This document shows positions 16,421 to 25,997 of a stretch of 64,000 nt of DNA, piece by piece; positions within the stretch are counted from its first letter, which is position 1; the number at the start of each line of letters is the position of its first letter. The DNA comes from Ensifer sp. BR816. Lineage in GTDB: Bacteria; Pseudomonadota; Alphaproteobacteria; Rhizobiales; Rhizobiaceae. A program made the translations under genes and the position numbers. The stretch is from NCBI RefSeq assembly GCF_000378985.1, contig NZ_KB905370.1:2489489-2553488 (forward strand), given 5' to 3'. The notes under the pieces were generated by a model that saw only the letters and a program-made list of their open reading frames with translations, ran no database searches and was not told where the DNA came from.

Positions 16421-16465
16421 TCCGCGCTCTGCTAGTGCGCCGAAGCCCGAGGACAATGGAGGCCC

Positions 16466-17440
16466 ATGGCATCTCAGCTAGACATGTTTCCCTCGCCGCG
16501 TGAGGTCGATGATGTCGTTGTGAAGCTGCGACGGCCCTTGAGGCTGCGCGAGCCGAGGCACCTCGATGACGAGAGCATGGCCCGGCTACTGGAGGAGAGC
16601 GGCAGCTATCGCGTGCTGCGCAAGCTTGTCGCCCGCCAGATCGTCGACAAGCCGCGGCCGGGATTTCCTCGCCATGGAGTAATCATTGATACCGAGACAA
16701 CGGGTCTTGACCACAACAAGGACGAGATCATCGAAATAGGCGCAGTTGCCTTCACCTTTAACGACGAGGGCCATATCGGCGACGTCACCGGTGTCTACGG
16801 CGGCCTGCGGCAGCCGACTGTCCCGATCCCCCCTGAAATCACCCGCCTCACAGGGATTTCCGACAAGATGGTTGCAGGGCAGATGATCGATGTCGGGCTG
16901 CTTGGAGCCCTGGTCGACCCGGCCGATCTCGTCATCGCCCACAATGCCGGTTTCGATCGGCCGTTCTGCGAGGCATTCTCCAGCATGTTCGCCGGCAAGG
17001 CATGGGCCTGTTCCGTCAAGGAAGTCGATTGGGCGACGCGCGGTTTCGAGGGTACCAAGCTCGGCTATCTGATTGGCCAGAGCGGATACTTCCACGATGG
17101 TCATCGGGCCGTCGACGATTGTTTTGCTCTGTTCGAGGTGCTCGCCGGCGCCGGCGGGGTAACGGAGCCAAGCGCTTTTGCGGAACTGCTCGAGACAAGC
17201 CAACGCTCGCGCGTGCGCATCTTCGCCGAGCACAGCCCCTTCGACATGAAAAATCATCTGAAGGCTCGGGGATACCGCTGGTCGGATGGCAGTGACGGCC
17301 GTCCGAAATCCTGGTGGACCGAAATCAATGAGGAGGAGCTCGCCGCGGAGCTCGCTTTCCTGAGGTCGGAGATCTACCGGTGGGAAGAGGCCGACCCACC
17401 GATCAAAAGACTGACGGCGTTTGATCGATATAAGGCTTGA
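16466..17440 (+). CDS. DnaQ-like DEDDh 3'-5' exonuclease
   Basis: 324 residues. A basic N-terminal region is followed by the exonuclease domain (about 70-235): Exo I IIDTETTGLD, Exo II VIAHNAGFDRPF, Exo III DGHRAVDDCFAL, so all four acidic residues and the histidine are present. The C-terminal 80 residues (IFAEHSPFDMKNHLKARGYR, then WSDGSDGRPKSWW) form a domain often fused to such nucleases in Rhizobiales and their phages; its role is unknown. This is not the chromosomal PolIII epsilon gene, which is shorter. A repair or plasmid-maintenance role is inferred. Confidence 0.85.
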   Translation: MASQLDMFPSPREVDDVVVKLRRPLRLREPRHLDDESMARLLEESGSYRVLRKLVARQIVDKPRPGFPRHGVIIDTETTGLDHNKDEIIEIGAVAFTFNDEGHIGDVTGVYGGLRQPTVPIPPEITRLTGISDKMVAGQMIDVGLLGALVDPADLVIAHNAGFDRPFCEAFSSMFAGKAWACSVKEVDWATRGFEGTKLGYLIGQSGYFHDGHRAVDDCFALFEVLAGAGGVTEPSAFAELLETSQRSRVRIFAEHSPFDMKNHLKARGYRWSDGSDGRPKSWWTEINEEELAAELAFLRSEIYRWEEADPPIKRLTAFDRYKA

Positions 17441-17549
17441 TGGGGATGGCTTTGCCGCCCAGGCTCGGACGCCGGTTGTTGTGGAAAGCCGAACTTCATC
17501 ATGAGGTCAGCGGTGTACCCCAGTTCGGCTGGCTCGAGGTTGGAACACT

Positions 17550-18152
17550 ATGAAAGCACCGTGGAAATTCCTCGCCCAATTGACCTCACGGCGACCGTCG
17601 GCGAAAGCGCATCAGAGTTCGATTCGGAATGACACCGATCCCAAGGCGCTCGAGAGCGAAGTGGAGAATACGTCTGCAATTCCGCCCAATTCGGCGGTTT
17701 CTGCCAGCCCAACTGGTCACAATGAGGACGTCTCGATTGATCAAGGGCCGGTCGCATCCGATCAGGCGAAAGGCGACGACGATGTCGCGCCGGCACTAAC
17801 CCCGCCGATCTATGCTGAAGAGGCTCAAACACCTGCGCGCCTTGAAACTGACAATTCGGATGCAGAAGTGACTTCCTTGGCGCCGAAAAGCACGAACACA
17901 AGGTCGCAAAGAAAACCGCGAAAGAAGCATCGAAAACGCGGCAAGAGAGCCAAAGCCGACCTGGCTGTGCAGAGCGCTGCCGCCGCAAAGGACCGTCGAA
18001 GCGTGCAACCCCCGTCTTCACGGGATTTGTTCTTCCATGAAGTGGCAATACTCGACGAAGAAATCAAAACGCTGAGAATCGAACTAGCCCAAAGGCTTCA
18101 TCTGCAAAACGCTCAGCTTAAAAAGATGCTCGAGCGATTTGAAGGTTCCTGA
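17550..18152 (+). CDS. SyrB-cluster protein with C-terminal coiled coil (relative of the gene at 19217)
   Basis: 200 residues. The N-terminus (MKAPWKFL, then DTDPKALESEVENTS) matches that of the gene at 19217. The centre is a low-complexity region rich in Ala, Pro, Thr and Ser, then a basic patch (RSQRKPRKKHRKRGKRAKAD). The C-terminus (about 170-200) is a short leucine-zipper-like coil ending LKKMLERFEGS, also shared with 19217. No catalytic motif. It may be a DNA-binding accessory protein of the SyrB type, but the function is unknown. Confidence 0.65.
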   Translation: MKAPWKFLAQLTSRRPSAKAHQSSIRNDTDPKALESEVENTSAIPPNSAVSASPTGHNEDVSIDQGPVASDQAKGDDDVAPALTPPIYAEEAQTPARLETDNSDAEVTSLAPKSTNTRSQRKPRKKHRKRGKRAKADLAVQSAAAAKDRRSVQPPSSRDLFFHEVAILDEEIKTLRIELAQRLHLQNAQLKKMLERFEGS

Positions 18153-18507
18153 TCTAGGCGACCCTCCCGATAGGTGCGCGCTTGCGTCATCCTTGCTCGG
18201 CGGCAAAACGCTGGCCGCCATACTATTGATTGAGTTCGAGAGCCTGCTAAGCACGCGACCTCGCCGCCAAACTGATCAGGGCTTATCAAGCAGGGCTTTG
18301 CGACGATCTGGGCTGAAGTATTGTCGCGGGGCTGTCCTGAGCCGTTACGGCGAATACTCTTGGCGCGTTCGCTTTCACCCGCCGACGATTGTCATGCTTC
18401 AGGCACAAGCCCAACATCAACTATCCGTAAAGCAGGACGCTAATGGTTGTGTTGACTCTGTGGTGCACTCAGCCGAAAACAGGCAATCACCAGAGGAGGG
18501 ATTGCTG
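18153..18507. other. Gap upstream of the syrB-like gene
   Basis: About 355 bases. The syrB frame stays open upstream to 18139 but the translation there is unlike the family, so the true start is at 18508. No repeat, operator or RNA gene was recognised. Confidence 0.4.
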
Positions 18508-18966
18508 ATGGCTGACGAGAGTAACACAGGACCAGTTGCTTCGACTGTAGCGAAGGACGCAGAAGGGAAAGCACCAACGGCTAAGAAGCAAAGGTCGCCA
18601 CGGCGTCCGAAAGCGGCTGCCGAACCGGTGCAAGCTGCATCCAAGGCGTCGGCCGCTAGACCCAGGAGGTATAGCGAAGAAGAGAGAAACGACAAGCTCA
18701 AGCTGATCGAGACGCAAGTTACCGGAGGCAGCACGCTCAAGGACGCGATCAAGAGCGCCGGCATATCGGAGCAGACGTACTATCAGTGGAAAGGTGCTGC
18801 CAAGCCCCTGGAAAAAAAGGTCACGAGGGGCACCAAACCCGTTCTGGCCGATGAGTTGGCAGATCTTGTCCAGCTTGAAGAGGAAAACCAGAGGCTCCGC
18901 AAACAACTGGCGGAGAAGTTGCGGGCGGAAAATGCCGACCTGCGCAAGAGGCTCGGTCTGAAGTAA
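18508..18966 (+). CDS. syrB: SyrB-like transcriptional regulator
   Basis: 152 residues starting MADESNTGPVAS, the start of Sinorhizobium SyrB proteins. Order of parts: an Ala/Lys/Pro-rich basic tail (about 20-55), a helix-turn-helix of transposase-orphan type (LIETQVTGGSTLKDAIKSAG, then ISEQTYYQWK, about 70-100), and a C-terminal coiled coil (LVQLEEENQRLRKQLAEKLR). SyrB represses syrM, a LysR-type activator of nod and exopolysaccharide genes in S. meliloti. The ATG at 18508 follows GAGGAGGG. No syrM or nod genes are visible here, so the target is unknown. Confidence 0.88.
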   Translation: MADESNTGPVASTVAKDAEGKAPTAKKQRSPRRPKAAAEPVQAASKASAARPRRYSEEERNDKLKLIETQVTGGSTLKDAIKSAGISEQTYYQWKGAAKPLEKKVTRGTKPVLADELADLVQLEEENQRLRKQLAEKLRAENADLRKRLGLK

Positions 18967-19009
18967 TCGGGACCGGGAAGCGCAGGGCGACGTTTTTTGC
19001 GCCTCCGTG

Positions 19010-19192
19010 TTACGCCAGATGCTTGAGCTTGCCCCAGCTGACATTGGGGCGCAAACCAAAGTCCCTGCTGTCCGCCCGCTCTTTCCAGGTGAAGCACGCC
19101 AGCTCCGCGTTGGCGATGAGTTGAAGCACGCGGGGAAGGGCTGTATTGGTGCGCCAGCAGAATGCAATGGCGCCGGTCGGCGTTGCTCTCAC
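19010..19192 (-). CDS. Possible 60-residue protein of unknown function
   Basis: A GTG-initiated frame opposite the SyrB-family genes. The translation (VLQLIANAELACFTWKERAD, SRDFGLRPNVSWGKLKHLA) has balanced composition and looks protein-like, but I recognise no family and see no ribosome site. It fills the gap between two plus-strand genes. Confidence 0.3.
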   Translation of the reverse strand: MRATPTGAIAFCWRTNTALPRVLQLIANAELACFTWKERADSRDFGLRPNVSWGKLKHLA

Positions 19193-19216
19193 AATTTGCT
19201 TAGGATTGAGAAGTAG

Positions 19217-19831
19217 ATGAAGACGCCGCCACGGAGCTTCGTTGTTGAATTCAAATCGGGGCGACGACAGTCAGCGGCGCGGACGAACTCGATTTGGGGA
19301 GATACAGACCTAAAGGCTCTGGCCCGCGAAATTCAACAGAAAACCCCACATCTGTTCACTGAGCATGAAGCACCCGGAACACCTGGCTCGAGTGAAGCAA
19401 TGCCCTCTGATCCGATCACTGCAGAGTCTGCCGGCGAAACCGCAGACGCTGTCGAAATTGCTCGAGCAGCGACACCATCGACCGACAGCGCAGAGCTTGA
19501 AACGCCGAAGCGGTCTGAGGCCGACCCTCTGGCCGCCGAGGCTGTCGCGCAGGTGCAGAAAAGTGACCCGCGCTTGCAGATCCGACCGGCGCCACCGAGC
19601 ACCGCGCGTAAACGCGTCAAGCGTGCCCCCGCTCAGACGATCGCACGCAATTCGACGGGTGAGCACCAGGATCTAAGGGCGCCGAAGGGGGCTGTCGACA
19701 ATCTGATCTCTCTCGACGAACTTGCCGCCCTTGACGCAGACAACAAGCGGCTCAAGAGGTTGCTGGCTGATCAGCTTCGTGCACAGAACCTTCGGCTCAA
19801 GAAGATGCTTGAGCGATTTGATGCCGAATAG
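19217..19831 (+). CDS. SyrB-cluster protein with C-terminal coiled coil
   Basis: 204 residues. The N-terminal conserved block is TDLKALAREIQQKTPHLFTE (about 30-52). A long disordered Ala/Pro/Glu/Thr-rich centre with basic clusters follows. The C-terminal coil reads LDADNKRLKRLLADQLRAQN and ends LKKMLERFDAE. It shares its N-terminal block with the relic at 9390 and both ends with the gene at 17550. The coil resembles the SyrB C-terminus. No enzymatic motif; function unknown, possibly nucleoid- or regulator-associated. Confidence 0.68.
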   Translation: MKTPPRSFVVEFKSGRRQSAARTNSIWGDTDLKALAREIQQKTPHLFTEHEAPGTPGSSEAMPSDPITAESAGETADAVEIARAATPSTDSAELETPKRSEADPLAAEAVAQVQKSDPRLQIRPAPPSTARKRVKRAPAQTIARNSTGEHQDLRAPKGAVDNLISLDELAALDADNKRLKRLLADQLRAQNLRLKKMLERFDAE

Positions 19832-19917
19832 CGCGGTCGAACCATAGCGTCTTTGCGAAGATTCCGCTGAGGCGCGAGTTTCGCGGATAACGGCGCGCGG
19901 GCCGGGCCATATCGAGA

Positions 19918-20169
19918 TCAACAGCCCGGTTGCGGCCTGTAACCGCGCGCTCGCTTCCGGCGAGCCAAGACAAGGAAGTGCCCGATCGCCTGACGCTCAT
20001 CCTTGAATAGATCAACGCGCTGTTTGCCGCGAGTTCCGATCCGGCCCCAATGGCGGACGAGCGAAGCGCCGCCGAAGAGATCCGGTTCGATCGACATCAT
20101 GTAAAAGCGCGCCATGTTCTTCGTCGCGTCAATTCGCTGAACATACAGGCGGAACCAGTGCTGGGTCAT
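19918..20169 (-). CDS. WGR-domain protein
   Basis: 83 residues forming essentially one WGR domain: FRLYVQRIDATKNMARFYMM, SIEPDLFGGASLVRHWGRIG, then RGKQRVDLFKDERQAIGHFL. WGR domains are found in PARPs and in many small plasmid or chromosomal rhizobial proteins. A nucleic-acid-binding role is suspected. It ends in a basic tail (ARRKRARGYRPQPGC). It is divergent from the mobilisation genes. Confidence 0.82.
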   Translation of the reverse strand: MTQHWFRLYVQRIDATKNMARFYMMSIEPDLFGGASLVRHWGRIGTRGKQRVDLFKDERQAIGHFLVLARRKRARGYRPQPGC

Positions 20170-20302
20170 GCCCGCGAGCTTGGCCGCTCCAGGATTCGCC
20201 GTCCAATGACATTTATGAATCGATCACCGCTGATCGATCCTGCAATCGAGGGACGAGCCCTCGATCATCTGACGCAAGCGCCAGTAGGGGGCCAACGGCC
20301 AA

Positions 20303-20782
20303 ATGGATGACGTGAAATTCAATGCTCCTCTGGAGCCGACAAAGAAAGAACGCACTGTGCATGTCCGCGTTACGGGTCACGAACATGCGGCGATCGAGAA
20401 GGCCGCCGAGGACGCCGACATGACGGTGTCCAGCTTTTTCCGGTCGCTGCTTCTGGAGGGGGCGGGGGTTCGGCCGATGTTGACCAGCGATGACCGGCTG
20501 GTCATGGCGGCTCTGCTCGAAGACATGCGTATAGAAGAGATGCGGAGGCGCCTGAAGCAGTTGGCTCAGCTCGGCGCTGCAGGTGGCGGCGGCTCGGGCG
20601 GCGCTTCGGGTGTTCATGGATCCGCATCGAAGGGGAGGGGGCTCCTCGAGCGCAGGCGAAGCCAGCGACGGCAGCAAACCGGCCGATGGAGACACGGCTT
20701 GCAGCCGTCGCAAAGGGAAGCCAGCCGGCAGTCGTTAAAATGGCGTCATATGGCGGCGGTGCTCGGGTCGGTGCGATGCTGA
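20303..20782 (+). CDS. MobC-like relaxosome accessory protein, 3' half possibly frameshifted
   Basis: 159 codons. The first 90 residues look like a ribbon-helix-helix MobC-type protein: ERTVHVRVTGHEHAAIEKAA, DADMTVSSFFRSLLLEG, then a helical EDMRIEEMRRRLKQLAQLG. After about base 20590 this frame becomes Arg/Gln/Ser-rich. The alternative frame instead reads VFMDPHRRGGGSSSAGEASD and ends at 20738, next to the relaxase start at 20740, so an indel near 20590 is suspected. MobC proteins help the relaxase open oriT. Confidence 0.6.
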   Translation: MDDVKFNAPLEPTKKERTVHVRVTGHEHAAIEKAAEDADMTVSSFFRSLLLEGAGVRPMLTSDDRLVMAALLEDMRIEEMRRRLKQLAQLGAAGGGGSGGASGVHGSASKGRGLLERRRSQRRQQTGRWRHGLQPSQREASRQSLKWRHMAAVLGSVRC

Positions 20783-22869
20783 ATTATGTGTCCCGTGGCG
20801 GCGAGCTGAAGGTCGAGAATGAAAGCGGCAGGATCCTCGAGGGGCGGGAGGAATTGGCGCGCATCCGTGGCGGTTGGGACCACCTTTTTCAGAACCGCGC
20901 CGAAAGCCGCGACATTGGGAGCTTTTCCGTCGAAATCGCGGGGTCCGGCTTTGCATCGGACGAGGCATTGCACGAGCAGGTGAGGAGCACTCTGACGAGC
21001 GGCTTTGGCGACCGGCGGTATGCCTATGTGGTCGCGAAAAATGACCCCGGCTCCGTGACCGTTCGGGGGCTTGTCGTATTGCGAAGCGGGCAGGGGGAGC
21101 GGCTAACGGGCGACGTGAAGGCGGCCGGCATCATCCAGGGCCGATACGACGCCAGCGCGGCCGCCGGCGTGGCTGCGGCGAAGTTCTCCTTTCATGGCTA
21201 CGGAAATGGCGTCGAGTTCGGCACCAGCCGCTTGCGTGGGCTGGTCGATCGGCATGACGACGTTCGCGATGATCGCGGCCAGTCGATAGCGGATGAGAAG
21301 GTCGCGGGCGATCTGGTGCAGAAGGAATGGCGTGGCGAGCTCCACAGTCGCAAGAGCCGCGACGTAATGCACGTCATCATGTCGGCTCGGGCCGGAACCG
21401 ACGTTGCCGCGTTCGAAGGTGCGGTTCGCGACTTCCTGGCGCATCAGTTTGCTGGGCATCGGTACGTCTTCGCTATGCACGATCCGGCGAGTGACCCCAA
21501 AGAGGCAGGGGAGGGGGGAAGCGTCCGCATGTGCATGCCCATGCGATCGTGGCGATGAAATCGGATTTCGGTGATCGCATCGAGACGACACCTGCCGTGT
21601 TTCGCGAATGGCGATCCGTCATGGCAGAGAAGGCGCGGGAGCAGGGCATTGAGATGGAAATGACCGACCGGCGCGAGTTTGCCAGCCCGCCGGCATTCAC
21701 GCGCACTCAGGTCCGGCCGGTGAGCCGCGAAGGCCGCACAGAGCATGTCGGGACGAGCGAGGCTGCGCAGGCGCGATACGACGCCAAGCGTAGCGGCCGA
21801 CGCACGGTCGCGAAGAGCGATCGGAGCCGGCAGTACATCATAAAGGCGCAGGAAACCTGGCAGAGGGTCGCCCTTGCGGGTGCCGACCGCCAAGTCGCGG
21901 CCTATGCCGCGCAGCATCGAGAATACTTAGAATCCGGGCTTTCGACTGCACAAACGGAGACGAGTGGAACTGTCATTCGCGCGGATTTTGGATCGAACTT
22001 CCGCATCAATTTGGCTACATTGCAGGAGATGGTTTTGGAGGGTCAGGAATTGCGCGAAATGTCACGAGCAGAGTTTGAGACCTACGAGAAGAAGGTCGAG
22101 ACGGCCTTGTTCAAGTTGGAGCGGTCGGTCTCGGCAGACGATCGGGCGGACTTTGACGAGATAGCCGGCCTCGCCCGCGATTTCGTCAATCAGAAGCGTG
22201 AGCTGGTGGACCTCTACGAGCGGCGCAAGGAGGCATTGGCGGAGCAAAGTGGCGAAGCGCCTCGCAGCGAGCCGCGTGATCCGGCCAACGACGAGTGGGA
22301 CGCTGCGGTCGCCAAGCACGGCGAGGCTGTTGTTGAGGCCGGCAACGTGGCCATGATCGAAATCGAGCACTACCGAGAGGGACTTGATCGGATCGAGGTC
22401 GGCGAGTTTTCGGCGGACCGCAAGGAAAGATTCCAGAACGGTCTCAATCAGGCAATTGAGCGAGCTGCGCAATTGGCTATCGAAGGTAACAGCTACATTC
22501 GAGAAGTTGCCGAGCAAGACCCTGATTTGCAACGCGCGATCGATCAGTCGGAAAACATATCGGATCGTCCGGAGGAAGCGAAGGCGCCGAGCAGTCGACA
22601 CTGCCGACGAACAACAGCGCGGTTTGCGGGCAGACGAGGAAGATCGGCAGCCGAGCGACAACGAGACGGGCCAGGCTCACGAGCTTGCATCGACGGTCGA
22701 TGCTACAAATCGCCTGCAAGATCGTCTAAATAAGGATAGGGAAGCCGCACAGCGTAGCGGAGAAACGACACGGACAGATCCCGCACAACAGCATATTCCT
22801 CGACTCGAGGAGCTGGAGCGTGAACAGATCGAACAGAGGGAAGGCGACCGCGACGACCGCGAAAGTTAA
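20686..22869 (+). pseudogene. Relaxase (mobilisation nuclease) split by two frameshifts
   Basis: Piece 1 (to 21558) has the N-terminal tyrosine region MLNYVSRGGELKVENESG and HRYVFAMHDP. Piece 2 (frame of 21531-22733) continues with PHVHAHAIVAMKSDFGDRIE, the HxHxH metal site of HUH relaxases. The switch falls at a six-G run at 21513-21518, so one base change explains it. A second shift near 22575-22600 moves the charged C-terminus (TADEQQRGLRADEEDRQP onward) into a third frame ending at 22869. Intact, this would be a single ~730-residue relaxase that nicks oriT for plasmid mobilisation. As read, the catalytic centre is interrupted. The two indels could be real decay or sequencing error. Confidence 0.82.
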
Positions 22870-22875
22870 AGGGAT

Positions 22876-23088
22876 ATGCTGAACGATAACCGCCAACAAT
22901 ACGTCATCCAGAGCAACGACCCAAAAGGCGACGAAGGATTCGGGAAGTTCTTGGGTGTAATTATCGTGTTTGTGATGTTTTTAGGCGTCGTCCAGGTCGT
23001 CTATGACTCGGCTATGGCCTGGTATCGCGACACGATGATTTGGCTGAATGATACCGCATCCTATCTTGCCGGTTTCTGGCCCTTCTAA
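22876..23088 (+). CDS. Small membrane protein following the relaxase
   Basis: 70 residues. A polar N-terminus is followed by one membrane helix, FLGVIIVFVMFLGVVQVVYD (about 25-44), and an aromatic C-terminus (WYRDTMIWLNDTASYLAGFW). It starts 6 bases after the relaxase stop with AAAGGGAT upstream, so it belongs to the mobilisation operon. Function unknown. Confidence 0.65.
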   Translation: MLNDNRQQYVIQSNDPKGDEGFGKFLGVIIVFVMFLGVVQVVYDSAMAWYRDTMIWLNDTASYLAGFWPF

Positions 23089-23338
23089 AGCTCACTTCTT
23101 TTTTCGAGATCGGCGTCAATCGCGCCGATCTTATCGTCCACCTGACTGCTTTGGGTGGAAACCAGCAATTCGCTCGCGAAGTATTGAAGGTCGGCATTAC
23201 CGGCACTGCAGACGTTCATCGCCCTCGAGTGAACTTTACCCAAGGCGGAAGTCCATCTGATCCAGTCGAACTCTTACTAATGGCCAAAACGATCGCTCGT
23301 TTGGGCCATGAGTGCCACGGTATCGACCATCGAATGGT

Positions 23339-24553
23339 CTACCGTTCCTCAGGTGGCTTGAGCTGCCGGAACTGCAGCAACAACAGAAGATCATAGACGA
23401 TCTTCAGCGCAGCACAGATGATGAGCGGCGAAGAACGATGGGATGCGGCAAAAAGAGCACCTGCAAGGGCGGGGCTCACCGCCGCCGCCAGACTGCGCGG
23501 CACGGAAGTGAAGCTCGCGGCCGCAGCCCGCTCCGCCTCCGTGACGACCGCCATCACATAGGAAGAGCGCGTCGGCACATCCATCTGCGAGAGCGCCGAC
23601 CGGATGAGCAGCAGGGCAAGCGCCAGGGGCAAGCTGGGTGCGAATGCCGCCAGCAGAAGGGCAATGCTCGACGGGATGTGGGTGAACACCATCGTGTTGA
23701 TCAGCCCGATGCGCCGCGACAGCCATGCGGCGACAGGAAACGAGAACGCCGACAGCACGCCCGCCCAGAAGAAGAACACCCCAGCTTGCGCGAGCGACAG
23801 ATCGAACCGCTCGAATAGCCACAGAGCGAGCAGCGACTGGACGACGAAGCCGCCGGCGAAGGCGTCGAGGCTGAACAGGGCTGCCAGCTTCAGAACGATG
23901 CCACGCGAGGGACCGAGCGCGCCAGTCTTGGCGGTCTCGTGGCCGACGAGGCGCTTTGGTATGCGGACATAGAGAAGGCCGCCGGCAATGCCGACAAGCG
24001 CGTAGAGCACGAACATCAGCTTGATTGCGGTCAGTCTGTCGAGCCCGATCGCGGATGAGAAATCCGGCAACGCGCTCGCAAGCGCGCCGGCGGCGCTTGC
24101 GAGCGCCCCGACGAGGCTGTAGCGCGCAAACATCATCGTTCGCGTCGCATCGCTCACTTCGCGGGTGAGCGCCGCGTGCTCGAGCGGCACGAAGACACTG
24201 ACGCTGCCGGCCGAGGGGTTGATCGTGCCGGCAAAGGCGACGACCAGCAGCAGCCAGTAATCGTGTACCAGGGACATGGCGACGCCCGTGGCCGTCATCA
24301 GGCTGGCGGCGGCCAGAAGCAACCAGCGAAGATCGTGGCGCGCGCCGAGGAAGCCGACGGCAATCGTCAACAGCGCAGAGCCGAAGAGCGATGCCGTCGC
24401 AATGACGCCGACCTGCAGCGGCGAGAATCCGAGAGCGAGCAGATAGACCGGCAACAGGATCGCGACGAAGCCGTCGCCGAAGTCGCGTAAGGCGCGGGCT
24501 CCGAAAAGGTATGTTGCCGGATGCGTGCTTCGCACGGATCTCACGACTTCCAT
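23339..24553 (-). CDS. MFS transporter downstream of chrA
   Basis: 404 residues with about 12 membrane helices. It opens with THPATYLFGARALRDFGDGF and carries a central loop IPKRLVGHETAKTGALGPSR; the second half includes FSFPVAAWLSRRIGLINTM and SALSQMDVPTRSSYVMAVVT. The ATG at 24553 follows AGGAGG at 8 bases. An in-frame ATG at 24583 is possible but has a poorer site. It follows chrA in the same orientation and is frequently seen next to chromate genes, so a role in chromate efflux or sulfate/metal handling is inferred, not shown. Confidence 0.82.
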   Translation of the reverse strand: MEVVRSVRSTHPATYLFGARALRDFGDGFVAILLPVYLLALGFSPLQVGVIATASLFGSALLTIAVGFLGARHDLRWLLLAAASLMTATGVAMSLVHDYWLLLVVAFAGTINPSAGSVSVFVPLEHAALTREVSDATRTMMFARYSLVGALASAAGALASALPDFSSAIGLDRLTAIKLMFVLYALVGIAGGLLYVRIPKRLVGHETAKTGALGPSRGIVLKLAALFSLDAFAGGFVVQSLLALWLFERFDLSLAQAGVFFFWAGVLSAFSFPVAAWLSRRIGLINTMVFTHIPSSIALLLAAFAPSLPLALALLLIRSALSQMDVPTRSSYVMAVVTEAERAAAASFTSVPRSLAAAVSPALAGALFAASHRSSPLIICAALKIVYDLLLLLQFRQLKPPEER

Positions 24554-24589
24554 CGCGCGGCGCCCTCCTGCGCTGGGCTTCATTAGCGG

Positions 24590-25996
24590 TTACGACATCA
24601 TCAGCGTCCAGATCATGCCGGCGACGGCGCAGGCCAGCAGCGTCGCGATGACCGACGCGCGGAACCGGAAGATTGCAAGCCCTGCTGCCACGGTCAGCAC
24701 CAGCGACGGCAGAACCAGGGAGCTCAGCACGGGCACGTCGAGCGAGAACCGGCCAAGGTTCAAGGTTACGACCTCGGAAAACAGCGTGTGCAGGCCGAAC
24801 CAGACAGCGAGGTTGAGGATCACCCCGACGACAGCGGCGGTGATTGCCGACATCGCGCCGGTGAGCGCCACGTTGTTGCGCAGCCGCTCGATGAAGGGCG
24901 CGCCGAGGAAGATCCAGAGGAAGCAGGGGACAAAGGTCACCCAGGTCGTGAGGATCGCCGCGAGCGTCGCCGCGGTCATCGGGTTCAGCGATCCGGGATC
25001 GCGATAGGCTCCCATGAAGCCGACGAACTGGACCACCATGATCAGCGGGCCTGGCGTCGTCTCGGCCATGCCGAGACCGTCCAGCATCTCGCCGGGTTTC
25101 AGCCAGCCGTAATGCTGGACTGCCTCCTGGGCGACATAGGCAAGCACCGCATAGGCTCCGCCGAAGGTGACGACCGCCATCTTGCTGAAGAACATGCCGA
25201 TCTGGGTGAAGACGTTGTCGACGCCGAGGAAGGCCGTGATGAGCGCCAGCGGCACGAGCCAGAGCGCCAGGAACACCGCCGACACCCGCAGCGACCAGGC
25301 GAGGTTCGGGCGGGCATGGATCGGCGTCTCTTCACCAAGGATCGAATCCTCGTCCTTGAGGATCGGACCGGTCCCGGCCTTGTGGCCGCCGCCGATCCGG
25401 AAGAGCGGCGAACCGGAACGGCCGCCGATATAGCCAATGATACCCGCGGCGAGGACGATCAACGGAAACGGCACGCGGAAGAAAAAGATGGCGATGAAGG
25501 CCGCCGCGGCAATGCCGATCATCAGCCGGTTCTTGAGCGCCTTGCCGCCGATGCGGAAGACCGCCTGGACGACGACGGCGAGCACCGCTGCCTTCAGGCC
25601 GAAGAACAGGCCTTCGACGACCGTGACATTGCCGAAGGCGGCGTAGACGTAACTCAGCCCTAGAATCGCGAGGAAACCCGGCAGCACGAAGAGCGTGCCG
25701 GCGACGAGGCCGCCGGCGGTTCGGTGCAGGAGCCAGCCGATATAGACGGCGAGCTGCTGCGCTTCCGGTCCGGGCAGCAGCATGCAGTAGTTCAATGCAT
25801 GCAGGAAACGGTGCTCGCCGATCCAGCGCTTCTCGTCGACGAGAATGCGATGCATCACTGCGATCTGCCCGGCCGGGCCGCCGAAGCTCAAGGCCGCCAC
25901 CCTCAGCCAGACGCGGACGCCTTCGCTGAACGGGATGCCGTGGCTGTAGGGCTGCCGGGCCGCATCCGGCGCGGCCTTGTCGGCGATCTCGGTCAT
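24590..25996 (-). CDS. chrA: Chromate efflux transporter ChrA (CHR family)
   Basis: 468 residues, two homologous halves of about six helices each. N-half: RVAALSFGGPAGQIAVMHRI, FLHALNYCMLLPGPEAQQLA, and GGLVAGTLFVLPGF. C-half: AVVTFGGAYAVLAYVAQEAV, LGMAETTPGPLIMVVQFVGF. The two FGG-PGP signatures are those of long-chain ChrA, which exports chromate driven by the membrane potential. It starts one base after the chrB stop (TGAgATG), with AAGGA 11 bases upstream. The frame continues upstream within chrB but that part is not ChrA. Confidence 0.95.
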   Translation of the reverse strand: MTEIADKAAPDAARQPYSHGIPFSEGVRVWLRVAALSFGGPAGQIAVMHRILVDEKRWIGEHRFLHALNYCMLLPGPEAQQLAVYIGWLLHRTAGGLVAGTLFVLPGFLAILGLSYVYAAFGNVTVVEGLFFGLKAAVLAVVVQAVFRIGGKALKNRLMIGIAAAAFIAIFFFRVPFPLIVLAAGIIGYIGGRSGSPLFRIGGGHKAGTGPILKDEDSILGEETPIHARPNLAWSLRVSAVFLALWLVPLALITAFLGVDNVFTQIGMFFSKMAVVTFGGAYAVLAYVAQEAVQHYGWLKPGEMLDGLGMAETTPGPLIMVVQFVGFMGAYRDPGSLNPMTAATLAAILTTWVTFVPCFLWIFLGAPFIERLRNNVALTGAMSAITAAVVGVILNLAVWFGLHTLFSEVVTLNLGRFSLDVPVLSSLVLPSLVLTVAAGLAIFRFRASVIATLLACAVAGMIWTLMMS

Positions 25997-25997
25997 C

